Below are positions 10,033 through 18,787 of a stretch of 64,000 bases of DNA, piece by piece; the first letter of the stretch is position 1, and each line of letters starts with the position of its first letter. Origin of the DNA: Bin87 sp965217175. Lineage in GTDB: Bacteria > Chloroflexota > Dehalococcoidia > Lucifugimonadales > UBA3495. A program made the position numbers and the translations under genes. The stretch is taken from assembly GCA_965217175.1 (NCBI GenBank), contig OZ244251.1, positions 248,001 to 312,000 on the forward strand, read 5' to 3'. The notes beneath the pieces are model-generated. The model was not told the origin of the DNA and did not search any database. It saw only the letters and a program-made list of their open reading frames with translations.

Positions 10033-10476
10033 ATGCCAGACTATGGCGACCCGATTTCAGTAACGCCCATCGGTACCATCCGGAGCGATTTCTCCAGCTA
10101 CGCGCCTTCCGACGAAATGCGCCGGCATACGAGCCAGATTGTGTTGCGACCGGAGTTTGCCGACGGCCTGATGGGCCTGGAACCCGGCGGACACATCCTG
10201 ACGCTGTTCATGCTGCACCAGGCCGCCGCCACCGGGTACGAACTGCGCCTGCATCCCGGGCACAATCCGGCCAACCCGATCCGGGGGGTGTTCGCCACGC
10301 GGAGTCAGTATCGGCCCAATTTCATCGCCGCCACCGTGGCAACTATCCTGCGCATAGACCCTCCGCAGGCCGACGGCACGGTGACGCTGGTGGTTACGGG
10401 GCTGGATGCACAGGACGGTTCGCCGGTGATCGACATCAAACCGCACAGCCCGGCGTTCGACGAAACCCCGGGTTGA
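10033..10476 (+). CDS. TrmO-like tRNA methyltransferase family (UPF0066)
   Basis: This 147-residue protein belongs to the TrmO/YaeB family; E. coli TrmO adds the N6-methyl group to threonylcarbamoyladenosine at tRNA position 37 using S-adenosylmethionine. Family signatures are PIGTIRSDF near the N-terminus, LEPGGHILTLFMLHQA, and NPIRGVFATRSQYRPNFI followed by GLDAQDGSPVIDIKPH. It is close to the single-domain length and lacks the extra C-terminal domain of E. coli TrmO. Several archaeal and bacterial single-domain members are of uncertain substrate, so the exact activity is inferred. Confidence 0.85.
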   Translation: MPDYGDPISVTPIGTIRSDFSSYAPSDEMRRHTSQIVLRPEFADGLMGLEPGGHILTLFMLHQAAATGYELRLHPGHNPANPIRGVFATRSQYRPNFIAATVATILRIDPPQADGTVTLVVTGLDAQDGSPVIDIKPHSPAFDETPG

Positions 10477-10665
10477 TCCCCGGGTCGCCTATTCATGGTT
10501 GGGCAACGTAATCCGAAGACGCGATTGCCACCCTTGGACCAGGACGACAGTCGGCAAGTCCCGCCTGCGTAGCTGCGGATTTTGACACCGGCGGCCCGGT
10601 TCCTATACCATCGCCGACGGAGTACGCCCGGCGATCAGCGTGGGCGCAGCCCAAGGTAGGCCGAT

Positions 10666-10974
10666 ATGCCAATATACGAATACCGTTGCCAGTCCTGTCA
10701 CCTGGTAAGCAGCTATTTCTTCAAGGTGGCATCCGCGGTTACCGACGTCGATTGCGAGCACTGTGGTGAATCGGGATTGGTTCGCATCATGTCGTCCTTT
10801 GCGCGCGGACGGACGGACGGCGACGTCTACCGGGACCTTGACCCGCGCTATTATAAGATGGTCGACGACGCTCTGGGCAAGGCGTCTCCGGGATCAGACC
10901 CCGATCACTACCTGCGCAAGATGGCCCCATTCTCCGCAGCGGAAAAGACGGGCGATCCCTACTTCAAAGAATAG
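10666..10974 (+). CDS. FmdB-type zinc ribbon protein
   Basis: This small 102-residue protein starts MPIYEYRCQSC, the hallmark of the FmdB family of putative regulatory zinc ribbons. Two CxxC knuckles (C8/C11 and C30/C33) would bind one zinc. The C-terminal half is charged and probably flexible. FmdB was named for a gene beside a formamidase, but most members have no tested role. It stands between TrmO and an unknown gene on the same strand with gaps of 189 and 66 bases. Confidence 0.85.
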   Translation: MPIYEYRCQSCHLVSSYFFKVASAVTDVDCEHCGESGLVRIMSSFARGRTDGDVYRDLDPRYYKMVDDALGKASPGSDPDHYLRKMAPFSAAEKTGDPYFKE

Positions 10975-11040
10975 CCCGACCCACGATGTTATCGGCGCTC
11001 GAGCGACCACCAACCCCACCTGCCTGGAGACAATCATCGG

Positions 11041-11478
11041 ATGACAGCTGACCCAATATCATTTCCGTCGGTGGAATGGTTCGAAGCGTTGAAGAGTCTG
11101 GTCAACGGAGACACCACCTACCGGCAGTTCGGCACGGTCGACGCGGTGATGGGCGTGAAACTGGACGATAGCGTCTATATCATCTCCTTCGAGGCTTTCC
11201 AATGCACGGGGGTGCGCCTGGGCGACGACTACGACCTGATCAACACCGATTTTTTCCTCGAAATGTCACCCGATGCCTGGCGGGCCATGTTGGAAAGCAT
11301 CAAGTCCAACGGCGGCGCAGAGGCCGGCCAGACACTGGTGAGCCTGGATATGCTCAACGAGATATCCAACAACGCCACCGGCGACCAGCTGCGGGCCGAT
11401 ATGTTCTTCCGTTACAACCAGAGCCTGCAGCACTTCTTTGACCTGTCGGCTAATCTGAATACGGTGTTTGCCAACTGA
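11041..11478 (+). CDS. Hypothetical protein, possibly SCP2-like fold
   Basis: This 145-residue acidic protein has no signal peptide or membrane segment. The pattern FEALKSLVNGDTTYRQFG, then DSVYIISFEAF, then NTDFFLEMSPDAWRAMLES vaguely resembles sterol-carrier-protein-2-like lipid-binding domains, in which a beta sheet is followed by a helix carrying a conserved Trp. That resemblance is weak and would need a profile search. The start ATG at 11041 has only a poor ribosome site (GAGACA). It is transcribed with its neighbours. Confidence 0.7.
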   Translation: MTADPISFPSVEWFEALKSLVNGDTTYRQFGTVDAVMGVKLDDSVYIISFEAFQCTGVRLGDDYDLINTDFFLEMSPDAWRAMLESIKSNGGAEAGQTLVSLDMLNEISNNATGDQLRADMFFRYNQSLQHFFDLSANLNTVFAN

Positions 11479-11550
11479 CGACCAACCAGTCTGCAGATTG
11501 CCGCACGATACGCACCCGCCCCCAGCGGCGGGAACACACGAGGACGATCG

Positions 11551-12657
11551 ATGCCCATAACCGCAACGCTCGACGAAGTTGGAATGAACGCTGCGGCCGT
11601 GCAGGATCTGGAAGACCTGTTCCGCCGTCAAATTGAGCAGGGCTTGCATCCCGGAGCCGGTCTGGCCGTTTATCGGCACGGGCGTCTGGTGGTGGACTTG
11701 TGGGGTGGCCTGTCGGATGACGCCGCTGGGAAACCGGTGGCGCCCGATACCATGTTCATCCTGTATTCCTCTACCAAACCGCTGGCCGCAGTGTGCCTCC
11801 ATATTCTTTGGGAACGCGGATTGCTGACGTGGGACGACAAGGTCGCCGACCATTGGCCGGGATTCGCCAAACACGGCAAGGACTCGGTTACCATCCAGCA
11901 CGTGCTGACCCACCGCGGAGGCTTCCCGGAAACACCGCCCGAACTGTCATGGGATCGATGGCAGGACTGGGATTACGTCGTGGAGTGCATGGAAAACATC
12001 ATTCCCGACTATCCCTCCGGGCAGGTGATGGCCTATCATCCCCGCAACTTCGGCTGGGTAATCGGCGAATTGGTGCGCCGCATCGATGGCCGGAATATTG
12101 GCGTCTTCCTGAGGGAAGAGGTACTGGACCGGCTGGGCCTGGTGGACGGCTACGTGGGTCTGCCGCCCGAACTGGAGGACCGGGTCTCACGCATCCACGC
12201 CATGGAAGACTGCGACCGACCCGGCATGATTCGCCCCTACAATCGCCCGGAGGTTCACCAGGCTGTGCATCCTGCCGGCGGCGGTATCTTCACCGCCCGC
12301 GACCTGGCCCGTTTTTACGCCATGCTTTGCAACGGCGGCGAACTGGACGGCGTGCGAATCCTGCAACCGGAAACGGTCGCGGAGGCCACGCACCTGCAGT
12401 CCGAGGCAAACGATTTCTCCCTGGGCACTCGGATGCGCCGCTCGCTCGGCCTGGTACTGGAAGATAACCGCATGGGCGCCAGCACCACCGACGGAGCGGG
12501 CACGTTCGGGCACGGCGGGGCGGGAACCTCGGTTGGTTGGGCCGACCCGGCCCTGGGCCTGGGCGTCGCGTACATCACCAACGGATTCCGGGCCAGCGCC
12601 ACCAACAACCCGCGCCTGGCTGCCATCTCGCGAGCCGTCCGGGCGGCGTGTAACTGA
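11551..12657 (+). CDS. Serine hydrolase, class C beta-lactamase-like (EstB-type esterase)
   Basis: The 368-residue protein has the serine beta-lactamase/penicillin-binding fold. The nucleophile motif SxxK is SSTK at residues 73-76. The second element is in the YHPRNFGW segment (about 162-169), and HGGAGTSVGW near the C-terminus matches the third motif. No signal peptide is visible, which fits cytoplasmic EstB-like esterases and D-aminopeptidase relatives rather than periplasmic AmpC. GAGGACGATCG precedes the ATG. The substrate is unknown. It is last in the plus-strand run before the repeat cluster. Confidence 0.9.
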   Translation: MPITATLDEVGMNAAAVQDLEDLFRRQIEQGLHPGAGLAVYRHGRLVVDLWGGLSDDAAGKPVAPDTMFILYSSTKPLAAVCLHILWERGLLTWDDKVADHWPGFAKHGKDSVTIQHVLTHRGGFPETPPELSWDRWQDWDYVVECMENIIPDYPSGQVMAYHPRNFGWVIGELVRRIDGRNIGVFLREEVLDRLGLVDGYVGLPPELEDRVSRIHAMEDCDRPGMIRPYNRPEVHQAVHPAGGGIFTARDLARFYAMLCNGGELDGVRILQPETVAEATHLQSEANDFSLGTRMRRSLGLVLEDNRMGASTTDGAGTFGHGGAGTSVGWADPALGLGVAYITNGFRASATNNPRLAAISRAVRAACN

Positions 12658-12660
12658 CAT

Positions 12661-13152
12661 GCCCGTATGCAACTGTTCAGAGTTGAAGGTAGTATCCTGG
12701 CCCCAACCTGTCTTTCCCGCGAACGCGGGAATCCAGGAAGCCTGGGATAAGCAACATTGCGGTGTAAAGGTAACTGTTCAGAGTTGAAGTTAGTATCCTG
12801 GCCCCAACCTGTCTTTCCCGCGAACGCGGGAATCCAGCAAGCCGAGGATAAGCAACATAGCGGTTAAACGACGCCTCTGGATTCCGGCTCAAGGCCGGAA
12901 TGACGGAATGGTATGGCTGGAATGACGGAATGGTATGGAAATCACAAGTCGAGTCTGAACTGTTACGTGTAAAGACGCCTCTGGATTCCGGCTCAAGGCC
13001 GGAATGACGGAGTGGGATGGTAGCAACCCGTCGAGTCTGAACTGTTACGCCCGTATCCCGTGTAAAGACGCCTCTGGATTCCGGCTCAAGGCCGGAATGA
13101 CGGAGTGGGATGGTAGCAACCCGTCGAGTCTGAACTGTTACGCCCGTATCCC
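12661..13152. mobile_element. MITE-like repeat cluster with IS66-type ends
   Basis: A non-coding element at 12669-13048 is flanked by the 8-base direct repeat GCCCGTAT (12661-12668 and 13049-13056). Its ends are GCAACTGTTCAGAGTTGA and the reverse complement of GTAACAGTTCAGACTCGA, closely matching the ends of the IS66 copy at 44319-45751. IS66 elements make 8-base duplications and begin GTAA, so this fits a non-autonomous derivative. Inside are two 101-base direct repeats (from 12671 and 12772) with a TTCCCGCG/CGCGGGAA hairpin, and units with a TTCCGGC/GCCGGAA hairpin. A perfect 93-base tandem duplication (12967-13059 and 13060-13152) carries a third GCCCGTAT. No gene is present. Confidence 0.8.
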
Positions 13153-13189
13153 ATTATTGCCATCACGACCCAGTCACGGTGTGCTATAG

Positions 13190-14611
13190 ATGTTGCACCG
13201 ATCGCGGGCAACGCTCCTGCTGTTGGTTTGCGTATCGCTGGCTTTTGCCGGCTGCGGCTCTGATGGCATTCAACAGATAGTACGGATAACCGAGGCAACC
13301 TCCACGCCACAACCTGCACCGGTGGTGATCGAGGCAACCTCTACGCCCGATCTGGAGGCAACGGTAGCGGCCATGGTAGCCGCGGCGCTACCGACGCCCA
13401 CGCCGACCACTCCCCCGACCTACACTCCGCAACCGACGCATACCCCGTATCTTACCCCGTATCCCACCTTCGCTCCTCGACCCACGGCGACACCGGACAT
13501 CCCGGCCACCGTATCCGCCGAACTGACCAGAGTGGCGCCCCCACCAACCCCGGAACGAGTCGCCGCTACACGTTCTATCGCGGACGTGGTGAGGAGTATA
13601 GCGCCCGGACTGGTTCAAATCGTTACTCCCACCGGCGACGGTTCGGGCTTTGTGGTTTCCGACGACGGACTGATCGTCACCAACGCTCATGTGGTTGACC
13701 AATATCCATCCGTTTCCGTGCGCCTGGTGAACGGGCAGTTACACAGCGGACGTGTGTTGGGCCGGGACGAAACGCTAGACCTTGCGGTGATAAAGGTGGA
13801 CTCACGGCAAGCGTGGCAACCGATGACCCTGGGAGAAGCCGCTGACATCGATGTGGGCGACGAAGTAATCGCATTGGGCTTTCCCCTGGGTGATGAACTG
13901 GGGCGGGATTACACCGTTACCACCGGGATAGTTTCTTCACTCCGCACTTACGGGTCGGTAGAACGGATCCAAACCGACGCAGCCCTCAACCCCGGGAACA
14001 GCGGCGGGCCGTTGGTCGATCGGGATGGACGTGTAATCGGGGTCAACACTTCAACTGCTACCGACTACGAAGGCATATCCTTCGCTATCTCGATTGCCTC
14101 GGTGAGGGCGAACCTGGATTTTCTTGCCTCCGGCGGCAATGTCCTGGCGCAAACCGGCGGCGAATTCTGGACCTACGAAAATGCACGATGCTCGTACTCG
14201 CTGGTGGTGCATCCCAATTGGGCGCTGGCCGAAGAAGACGGGTGCTCCGCCTACTTCGAACGTTACAACAGGGACGCCCTGGTCGGTACCATCAACATCG
14301 ATGTTTACGCGCTGGAGACCGGAGAAACGCTGCGAGATTTCGCGATTCGGTACCATGATGCTCTCGTCGGCCTGTCGCGGGATTGGGAGCTTTTCGACCT
14401 GAGATCATTCCGGAGGGACAACCAGGGACACAACGGGTTCGTTATTGACTACCAATGGCAAGAGTTCCCAGATTACTGTATATCCTCAGATCTGGATTTG
14501 ATTGTAGAATCAAACTATTACTATGATGCGCTGGTGATGAACGTTGGAATTTGCAGCTTTATGCCGCAGTCGGTGTTCGACGAAATCAGCGCCATGGAGT
14601 TCGACTACTAG
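13190..14611 (+). CDS. Exported HtrA/DegP-like trypsin-fold serine protease (lipoprotein)
   Basis: The 473-residue protein starts with a lipoprotein signal (lipobox around AFAGC, Cys22), followed by a Thr/Pro-rich spacer to about residue 125 and a trypsin-fold S1C protease domain. The triad reads H167 (TNAHVV), D197 (ETLDLAV) and S271 (NPGNSGGPLV). There is no PDZ domain; instead the last 150 residues form a separate, Tyr/Trp-rich unknown domain (FWTYENARCSYSLVVHPNW onward). It would act on the outer face of the membrane in protein quality control. The repeat cluster ends only 37 bases upstream, so the insertion may affect its promoter. Confidence 0.92.
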   Translation: MLHRSRATLLLLVCVSLAFAGCGSDGIQQIVRITEATSTPQPAPVVIEATSTPDLEATVAAMVAAALPTPTPTTPPTYTPQPTHTPYLTPYPTFAPRPTATPDIPATVSAELTRVAPPPTPERVAATRSIADVVRSIAPGLVQIVTPTGDGSGFVVSDDGLIVTNAHVVDQYPSVSVRLVNGQLHSGRVLGRDETLDLAVIKVDSRQAWQPMTLGEAADIDVGDEVIALGFPLGDELGRDYTVTTGIVSSLRTYGSVERIQTDAALNPGNSGGPLVDRDGRVIGVNTSTATDYEGISFAISIASVRANLDFLASGGNVLAQTGGEFWTYENARCSYSLVVHPNWALAEEDGCSAYFERYNRDALVGTINIDVYALETGETLRDFAIRYHDALVGLSRDWELFDLRSFRRDNQGHNGFVIDYQWQEFPDYCISSDLDLIVESNYYYDALVMNVGICSFMPQSVFDEISAMEFDY

Positions 14612-14968
14612 ATGGCTAACATCATCCATCACCTGGCGTTCCGGGCCGACTGGGAGGCGGGCATCGCAGCGAGTGAGTACGTGGCGCCGTCGCTGGCCGA
14701 AGAAGGTTTCATCCACGCCAGCGGTGACGAGGAGCAGATGCTGAGGGTGGCGGCACGCCTGTTCGCCGGGCGCACCGACCTGCTGGCTCTGGAGGTCGAC
14801 ATCGACCGCCTGCCCGAGGAATCTCCGGTCATACGCGAAGCGGCCCGCTCCGGCGAGATTTACCCGCACGTCTACGGTCCCATCAACCCCGACGCCGTCG
14901 TGCGCGTACGACGGTTGATACCTGACGCCGCCGGGTCCCCAGGGTTTACGCTGGCAGAAACGGCATGA
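14612..14968 (+). CDS. DUF952 family protein
   Basis: This 118-residue protein matches the DUF952 family: ANIIHHLAFRADWEAG at the start, then EEGFIHASGDEEQMLRVA and YPHVYGPINPDAVV. DUF952 proteins resemble ADP-ribosyltransferase-like folds in structure, but no reaction is established. The ATG follows directly on the stop codon of the protease gene (no intervening base), so translation is probably coupled. Confidence 0.88.
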   Translation: MANIIHHLAFRADWEAGIAASEYVAPSLAEEGFIHASGDEEQMLRVAARLFAGRTDLLALEVDIDRLPEESPVIREAARSGEIYPHVYGPINPDAVVRVRRLIPDAAGSPGFTLAETA

Positions 14969-15076
14969 GAGGATCGGCGCAACGGCCGGCACGGCAACGG
15001 CCCTGATGGCACAAGTTGCCGCTGTGATAGAATCAGACGTTTTCGAAACGAAGTCGATAGGCTGGAAGGGGTATCC

Positions 15077-16093
15077 ATGAACAAGGTGTTGGGCGGGTTG
15101 AAGCTGGTTGGGCTCTCTCTTATTTTGGTGGCCGCCGTGTCGGTGGCCTGCCGCAGCGAACCGGCTGCGCCGCTGCCGTTGGAAACGACGGCTGCCAGCG
15201 GATCAGCATCCGCGCCGGTGGCATCCACCACGACGGCCACCGCGTCTACGGCTCCCGTGACTGCGGCAGCTGCACCGGCAACCGCGGCCCAGGCACCCGA
15301 GGCTCCGGCAGCCGCGGCCCAGACGACCGAAGCGGCTCAGACGCCACAGAGCGAAGGGGGCAGCAAGCCGCTGGGGGTGACCAGCTCCCGTTCAGTGACC
15401 TCCCCGGCCACTTTGACGTTGTTGGGCAGCAGCAGCGGATTCAACCTGTCCCAGGCGTTCCAGGAGACACCAACCGAAGGTGCGCTGACGGTGTCGGCCA
15501 TCGGCTCGGTGACCGTGGCCGCAGATGAAGCCTATGTGGTCATAGCTCCGGAACAGTACTACGGCCCTTCCGGCCCGGCGCCGATGTCTGCCGAGGACCG
15601 CAACGAGATAATTGCAAAACTGGCGGAGTTAGGCGTGCCGGAAGAAGCGATTGAGATCGAAGACCTTTTCAGGTACGGCGGGTCCAGCATTTCCGTGGAA
15701 GTAGAACTGGATGAACTGGAGGAAAAGAGCCAGGCAATCCTCGATGCTGTGGAGTCAGTGCTCGGGCGGGCCGAAAGCCACGGTTTGCGTTTTGGATTGC
15801 TGCCGGAGAACTGCGACCGCGCGCTATCGTTGGCACGCCGGGAGGCGGTGCCGGGCACCGAAATCGCCGCTGACGATCTGGCGTTGGCCCTCGGGGTGGA
15901 ACGCGGGGTTGTCATCGCTGCGGTGGAGTTGCCGGGGGCGTACCCGCATTTCGGTTTCGGAGTTCCCGGCGCAGGTGATGAAGGCTGCAGCGGCCAGGCG
16001 TCTGATCCCTACTCCGGTTTTGTTTCGTTCGACTCCGAACCCGAGGTCGAGATTTCCGTAAACCTGAGTGTCGCGTACCTCATAGTTCGATAG
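15077..16093 (+). CDS. SIMPL-domain (DUF541-like) lipoprotein
   Basis: The 338-residue protein has a lipoprotein signal ending in SVAC, then an Ala/Thr-rich linker to about residue 130, then a SIMPL/DUF541-like domain starting LTVSAIGSVTVAADEAYVVI. SIMPL proteins are exported and generally of unknown role. It continues through a long charged helix (VELDELEEKSQAILDAVES) typical of the fold. GAAGGGG precedes the ATG. A 17-base tandem duplication spans the stop codon. It is monocistronic by position. Confidence 0.75.
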   Translation: MNKVLGGLKLVGLSLILVAAVSVACRSEPAAPLPLETTAASGSASAPVASTTTATASTAPVTAAAAPATAAQAPEAPAAAAQTTEAAQTPQSEGGSKPLGVTSSRSVTSPATLTLLGSSSGFNLSQAFQETPTEGALTVSAIGSVTVAADEAYVVIAPEQYYGPSGPAPMSAEDRNEIIAKLAELGVPEEAIEIEDLFRYGGSSISVEVELDELEEKSQAILDAVESVLGRAESHGLRFGLLPENCDRALSLARREAVPGTEIAADDLALALGVERGVVIAAVELPGAYPHFGFGVPGAGDEGCSGQASDPYSGFVSFDSEPEVEISVNLSVAYLIVR

Positions 16094-16114
16094 ACCACAT
16101 AGTTCGATAGACCA
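16081..16114 (+). repeat. Perfect 17-base tandem duplication over a stop codon
   Basis: CATAGTTCGATAGACCA occurs twice head to tail (16081-16097, 16098-16114). The first copy encodes the last residues and stop of the SIMPL-like gene, so the duplication added only non-coding sequence after the stop. It looks like a recent slippage event. Confidence 0.9.
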
Positions 16115-16305
16115 TCACGTACAATTCCGCCATCGATCCTGCCCGACGCGACGCCGTGTTTTAGACGCCAGCGGGGGCGTCTGAAACGTGGAATCCGACA
16201 TAGTGAAGGGGGCGACCGGCGAACGTTGTGCCACGCGGGTAACGGTTGTCTGTGTACGCCGGCGCCACGGTTTCGTCTGAATGGATCCTTCTGGAAGGAG
16301 CAACG

Positions 16306-17286
16306 TTGCCCACGTACGACGACGAACAGCTGGCAACCATCCGGAAGGTTATCGCCGGTCTGCCTGCGCTCACGCCGGAGGATATCGCCGCCCGCGATGC
16401 TGCCGTCGCCGAGGGTAGCTGCACCCCGGACTTGTGGCCCCTGTGGCCGGTGGCCCAGGAAGACGCCGGGCTATGGGATGCGCTGGTGGGCGACCGGCAC
16501 ATCTCCACCCATTCGGTGTACGGATTCTTCCCCGCCGCATACGACCTGGTGTACGGCGACGATGACCAGCCGGCCGAGATTCGTTACGACGGGCGCACCC
16601 GCGGTCGCGTCGCAATCATAACCGGACGGCGGGCCGATGCGCCGGTCAGCGTTGTCGTCAAGCCGTGCCAAAGCCGGCGCGAGGCAGAGATCGCCAGAAT
16701 CGCCGGCGAACTGGAGATCGGGCCGCGCCAATTGCCCAGCGTCGACGGGTTCATCAGCGAAGAATATGTGGCCGGGACGTTCCTCACCGATTTGACCCCG
16801 GAGCAGGCGACACCGGAGCAGCTGCGCGGCATCGGCGCGATGCTGCGCGAGGCGCTGGGTCGGTTGCACGCCGCATCGGTTTGCTACAACGACGCCACCA
16901 TCGCCGACCCGGAGGGCCGCTCGCATATCATCATCCGCCGCGACGCCGTCAACGATCCAAAATCGGACGGCGCGGGCAGCATCCGTTTGATCGATTTCGG
17001 CGTGGCCCTGCTGTTGCGCGACCACCCGCAGGAGCTGTCGTTCGAGGACGCTTACAACGCGGCGCGCACCGATCCCATGTTTCGTCTGTTCCGGCAAATG
17101 ACGGGCGACGCCGATCAGACGGCTTTGGGACGGTTCGTCTCTGACTACGGTAGCCGCCTAGCTCGGCAATCGGTACACGAGATACAATCCCGCGATTGGC
17201 AAATCGCGAAGGAGGGCGCGGCGGTTATCGCGACCCGGTTCGGGCCGGCCGCCGCCGCCGCTGTGCGCGAAGGACTGGGCATTTAG
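16306..17286 (+). CDS. Atypical protein-kinase-like phosphotransferase
   Basis: The 326-residue protein has features of small kinase-like phosphotransferases (RIO/Bud32/APH group). A catalytic-loop-like CYNDATIADPEG replaces the usual HxD..N, and RLIDFGVALLL matches the metal-binding DFG region. An N-terminal Lys in SVVVKPCQSRREAEI could bind ATP, with EEYVAGTFL as hinge. The N-terminal 90 residues (ALTPEDIAARDAAVAEGSC) are not kinase-like. I chose the TTG at 16306 because AAGGAG sits five bases before it; the frame also opens at a TTG at 16246 without such a site. The substrate is unknown. Confidence 0.75.
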   Translation: MPTYDDEQLATIRKVIAGLPALTPEDIAARDAAVAEGSCTPDLWPLWPVAQEDAGLWDALVGDRHISTHSVYGFFPAAYDLVYGDDDQPAEIRYDGRTRGRVAIITGRRADAPVSVVVKPCQSRREAEIARIAGELEIGPRQLPSVDGFISEEYVAGTFLTDLTPEQATPEQLRGIGAMLREALGRLHAASVCYNDATIADPEGRSHIIIRRDAVNDPKSDGAGSIRLIDFGVALLLRDHPQELSFEDAYNAARTDPMFRLFRQMTGDADQTALGRFVSDYGSRLARQSVHEIQSRDWQIAKEGAAVIATRFGPAAAAAVREGLGI

Positions 17287-17350
17287 GTTGTATCTGCCCT
17301 GACCCAATGCCTAGGGCGTGGAAGATGGAATCCCCGTCGGCAGGGTGCGG

Positions 17351-17885
17351 TCATTTTTGAGCCAGCAGGAAGGCAACCAACGCATCGATCTCGGCGTCCG
17401 ACAACGGTATGGCGCTCACCGTGGCCTCCATCAGCAGGCATTGGTATTCTGCGTCAATCCCTTGATCCTGCGGGCTGACGTTGTAAGCGCACGGTTCCCG
17501 GATGGATTCTCGGATGTATTCCTCGGCGGTGTAGCCGGGAATGCGGTTTACAGCCCACGTGCCAACGTGGGTCTGGTCTGGTCGAGGACCCCCTGGGCGG
17601 CGCCGTCGATGGTGTGACACGCCGAGCAGCCGCCGCCTCCGGTGAACAAATCACGGCCGGCTGTCACCAGATCGTCGATCGGGGCGGCGCCGGGGGTGCG
17701 GGTGGCCGTCGCGTCGGATGGTCGGGTCGGAACGGTTGTGGCCGCCGCCGCCGGTGAAGTCAACGTGGGCCGGGCCGGCGTGGAAGTCGGCGTGCTGGAG
17801 CTGCCGCAAGCCAGGATGGGAATCACCAAAAAAGCACGCCCAGAACGAGCGCGCCTTGTGTGGTTTTCAACGGATGGGTAATCAC
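17351..17885 (-). pseudogene. Frameshifted cytochrome c lipoprotein
   Basis: Read across two shifts, this would be a c-type cytochrome lipoprotein: signal segment ALVLGVLF/LVIPILAC, a Thr/Pro-rich linker, the haem motif CSACH, and the distal part IPGYTAEEYIRESI to LSDAEIDALVAFLL. The distal part parallels the cytochrome domain of the neighbouring cox4 fusion. One base is missing in a T6 run near 17827 (T7 restores the signal peptide) and one G near 17587 (GGA in place of GA restores the match LGPD). The two pieces are at 17548-17829 and 17351-17620. The gene is last in the oxidase operon. The shifts may be decay or sequencing error. Confidence 0.75.
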
Positions 17886-17922
17886 CCTCACCCTCTCCCG
17901 CCGAAGGACGTGGAATGTGTGG

Positions 17923-18765
17923 TCATCGAAGGGTTAGCAGGTATTCCACGAGATCATCGACGTTTTCGTCCGAGAGATTCAGACCCGCAACAGTGGCGCC
18001 CATCAATCCCGACGGATACTCTTTGTCGATCCCTTCGGCGGGCGGGGCAGCAGTGTATGCGTCGGGTTCCAGGATGGATTCGCGGATGTACTCCTCGTCA
18101 GAATAGCCCGGTATGCGGCCGGCGGCGGTTGCCGCGACACGGGACAAGTCGGGACCCAATATACCCACGGAGACACCGTCGATGGTATGGCACGCCGAGC
18201 AACCGCCGGCTCCAATGAACAATGTTTGTCCAGGCGACGTACTGGCGCCAGCCGCGGGTGGCGGGGGCGCGAAGAATCCCGGCGGGGGCGGCGTGGGCAC
18301 GACCAGAGGTTCGATGACCTCGACTTCGGGTTCATGATGCTCGAAGGGCTGCTGGCGGGCTTCTGAGAATTCACGCGGAGATGGGCGAAACACCCCGAAA
18401 AGCAACACCAGCGAGAGGGCTACCACGAGACCCAAGCCCAACCCGGCGACGAAAACCTGCCAGAGCAGGCGGTTCTCAAACTTCAGGTGCATGAAGAATG
18501 CGACCACGCAGAAGAACTTGATAACCGACAGGATAACCAGCGGAGCGATAACGATGCTCTCGCCGCGCAGGTCTTCGGGAACGATGATGAGGAATTCAAC
18601 GAGAGTAATAATGCCCAGGAAGATGGCAAGGATGCTGTACTGCTTCAGCCCTCCGTGAACGCCTTCGGGGACATGGCCGAAGAAGTACCTTCCAATCCCG
18701 ACATCGCCGTGTTCGGCGTGCTCATCCTGGGCCGGAGCGGCCTCCTGACCGGGGTTACTGCTCAT
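17923..18765 (-). CDS. Cytochrome oxidase subunit IV fused to cytochrome c domain
   Basis: The 280-residue protein joins a prokaryotic COX4-like subunit with three membrane segments (about residues 42-62, 72-92 and 102-125) to a periplasmic-side cytochrome c domain through a Pro-rich linker (PTPPPPGFFAPPPP). The haem motif is CSACH (C189, C192, H193) and the likely sixth ligand is M255 in SGLMGATV. COX4 proteins stabilise the oxidase; the appended haem domain would pass electrons toward subunit II. It lies 22 bases downstream of coxC in the operon. Fusion of a haem domain to this subunit is not the usual arrangement. Confidence 0.88.
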   Translation of the reverse strand: MSSNPGQEAAPAQDEHAEHGDVGIGRYFFGHVPEGVHGGLKQYSILAIFLGIITLVEFLIIVPEDLRGESIVIAPLVILSVIKFFCVVAFFMHLKFENRLLWQVFVAGLGLGLVVALSLVLLFGVFRPSPREFSEARQQPFEHHEPEVEVIEPLVVPTPPPPGFFAPPPPAAGASTSPGQTLFIGAGGCSACHTIDGVSVGILGPDLSRVAATAAGRIPGYSDEEYIRESILEPDAYTAAPPAEGIDKEYPSGLMGATVAGLNLSDENVDDLVEYLLTLR

Positions 18766-18787
18766 CGCGTTACTGCCTCCTGCAACC

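Noticed and set aside
12661..13152. Possible CRISPR array
   Set aside because: Repeats are long, contain hairpins and transposon ends, and are not separated by unique spacers of even length.
13004..13189. Open frame with repeated MTEWDGSNPSSLNCYARIP
   Set aside because: It is only the translation of the 93-base tandem repeat and has no start signal or family.
16155..16190. AGACGCC/GGCGTCT hairpin as a terminator
   Set aside because: A stem is present but no T run follows on either strand, so I do not call a terminator.
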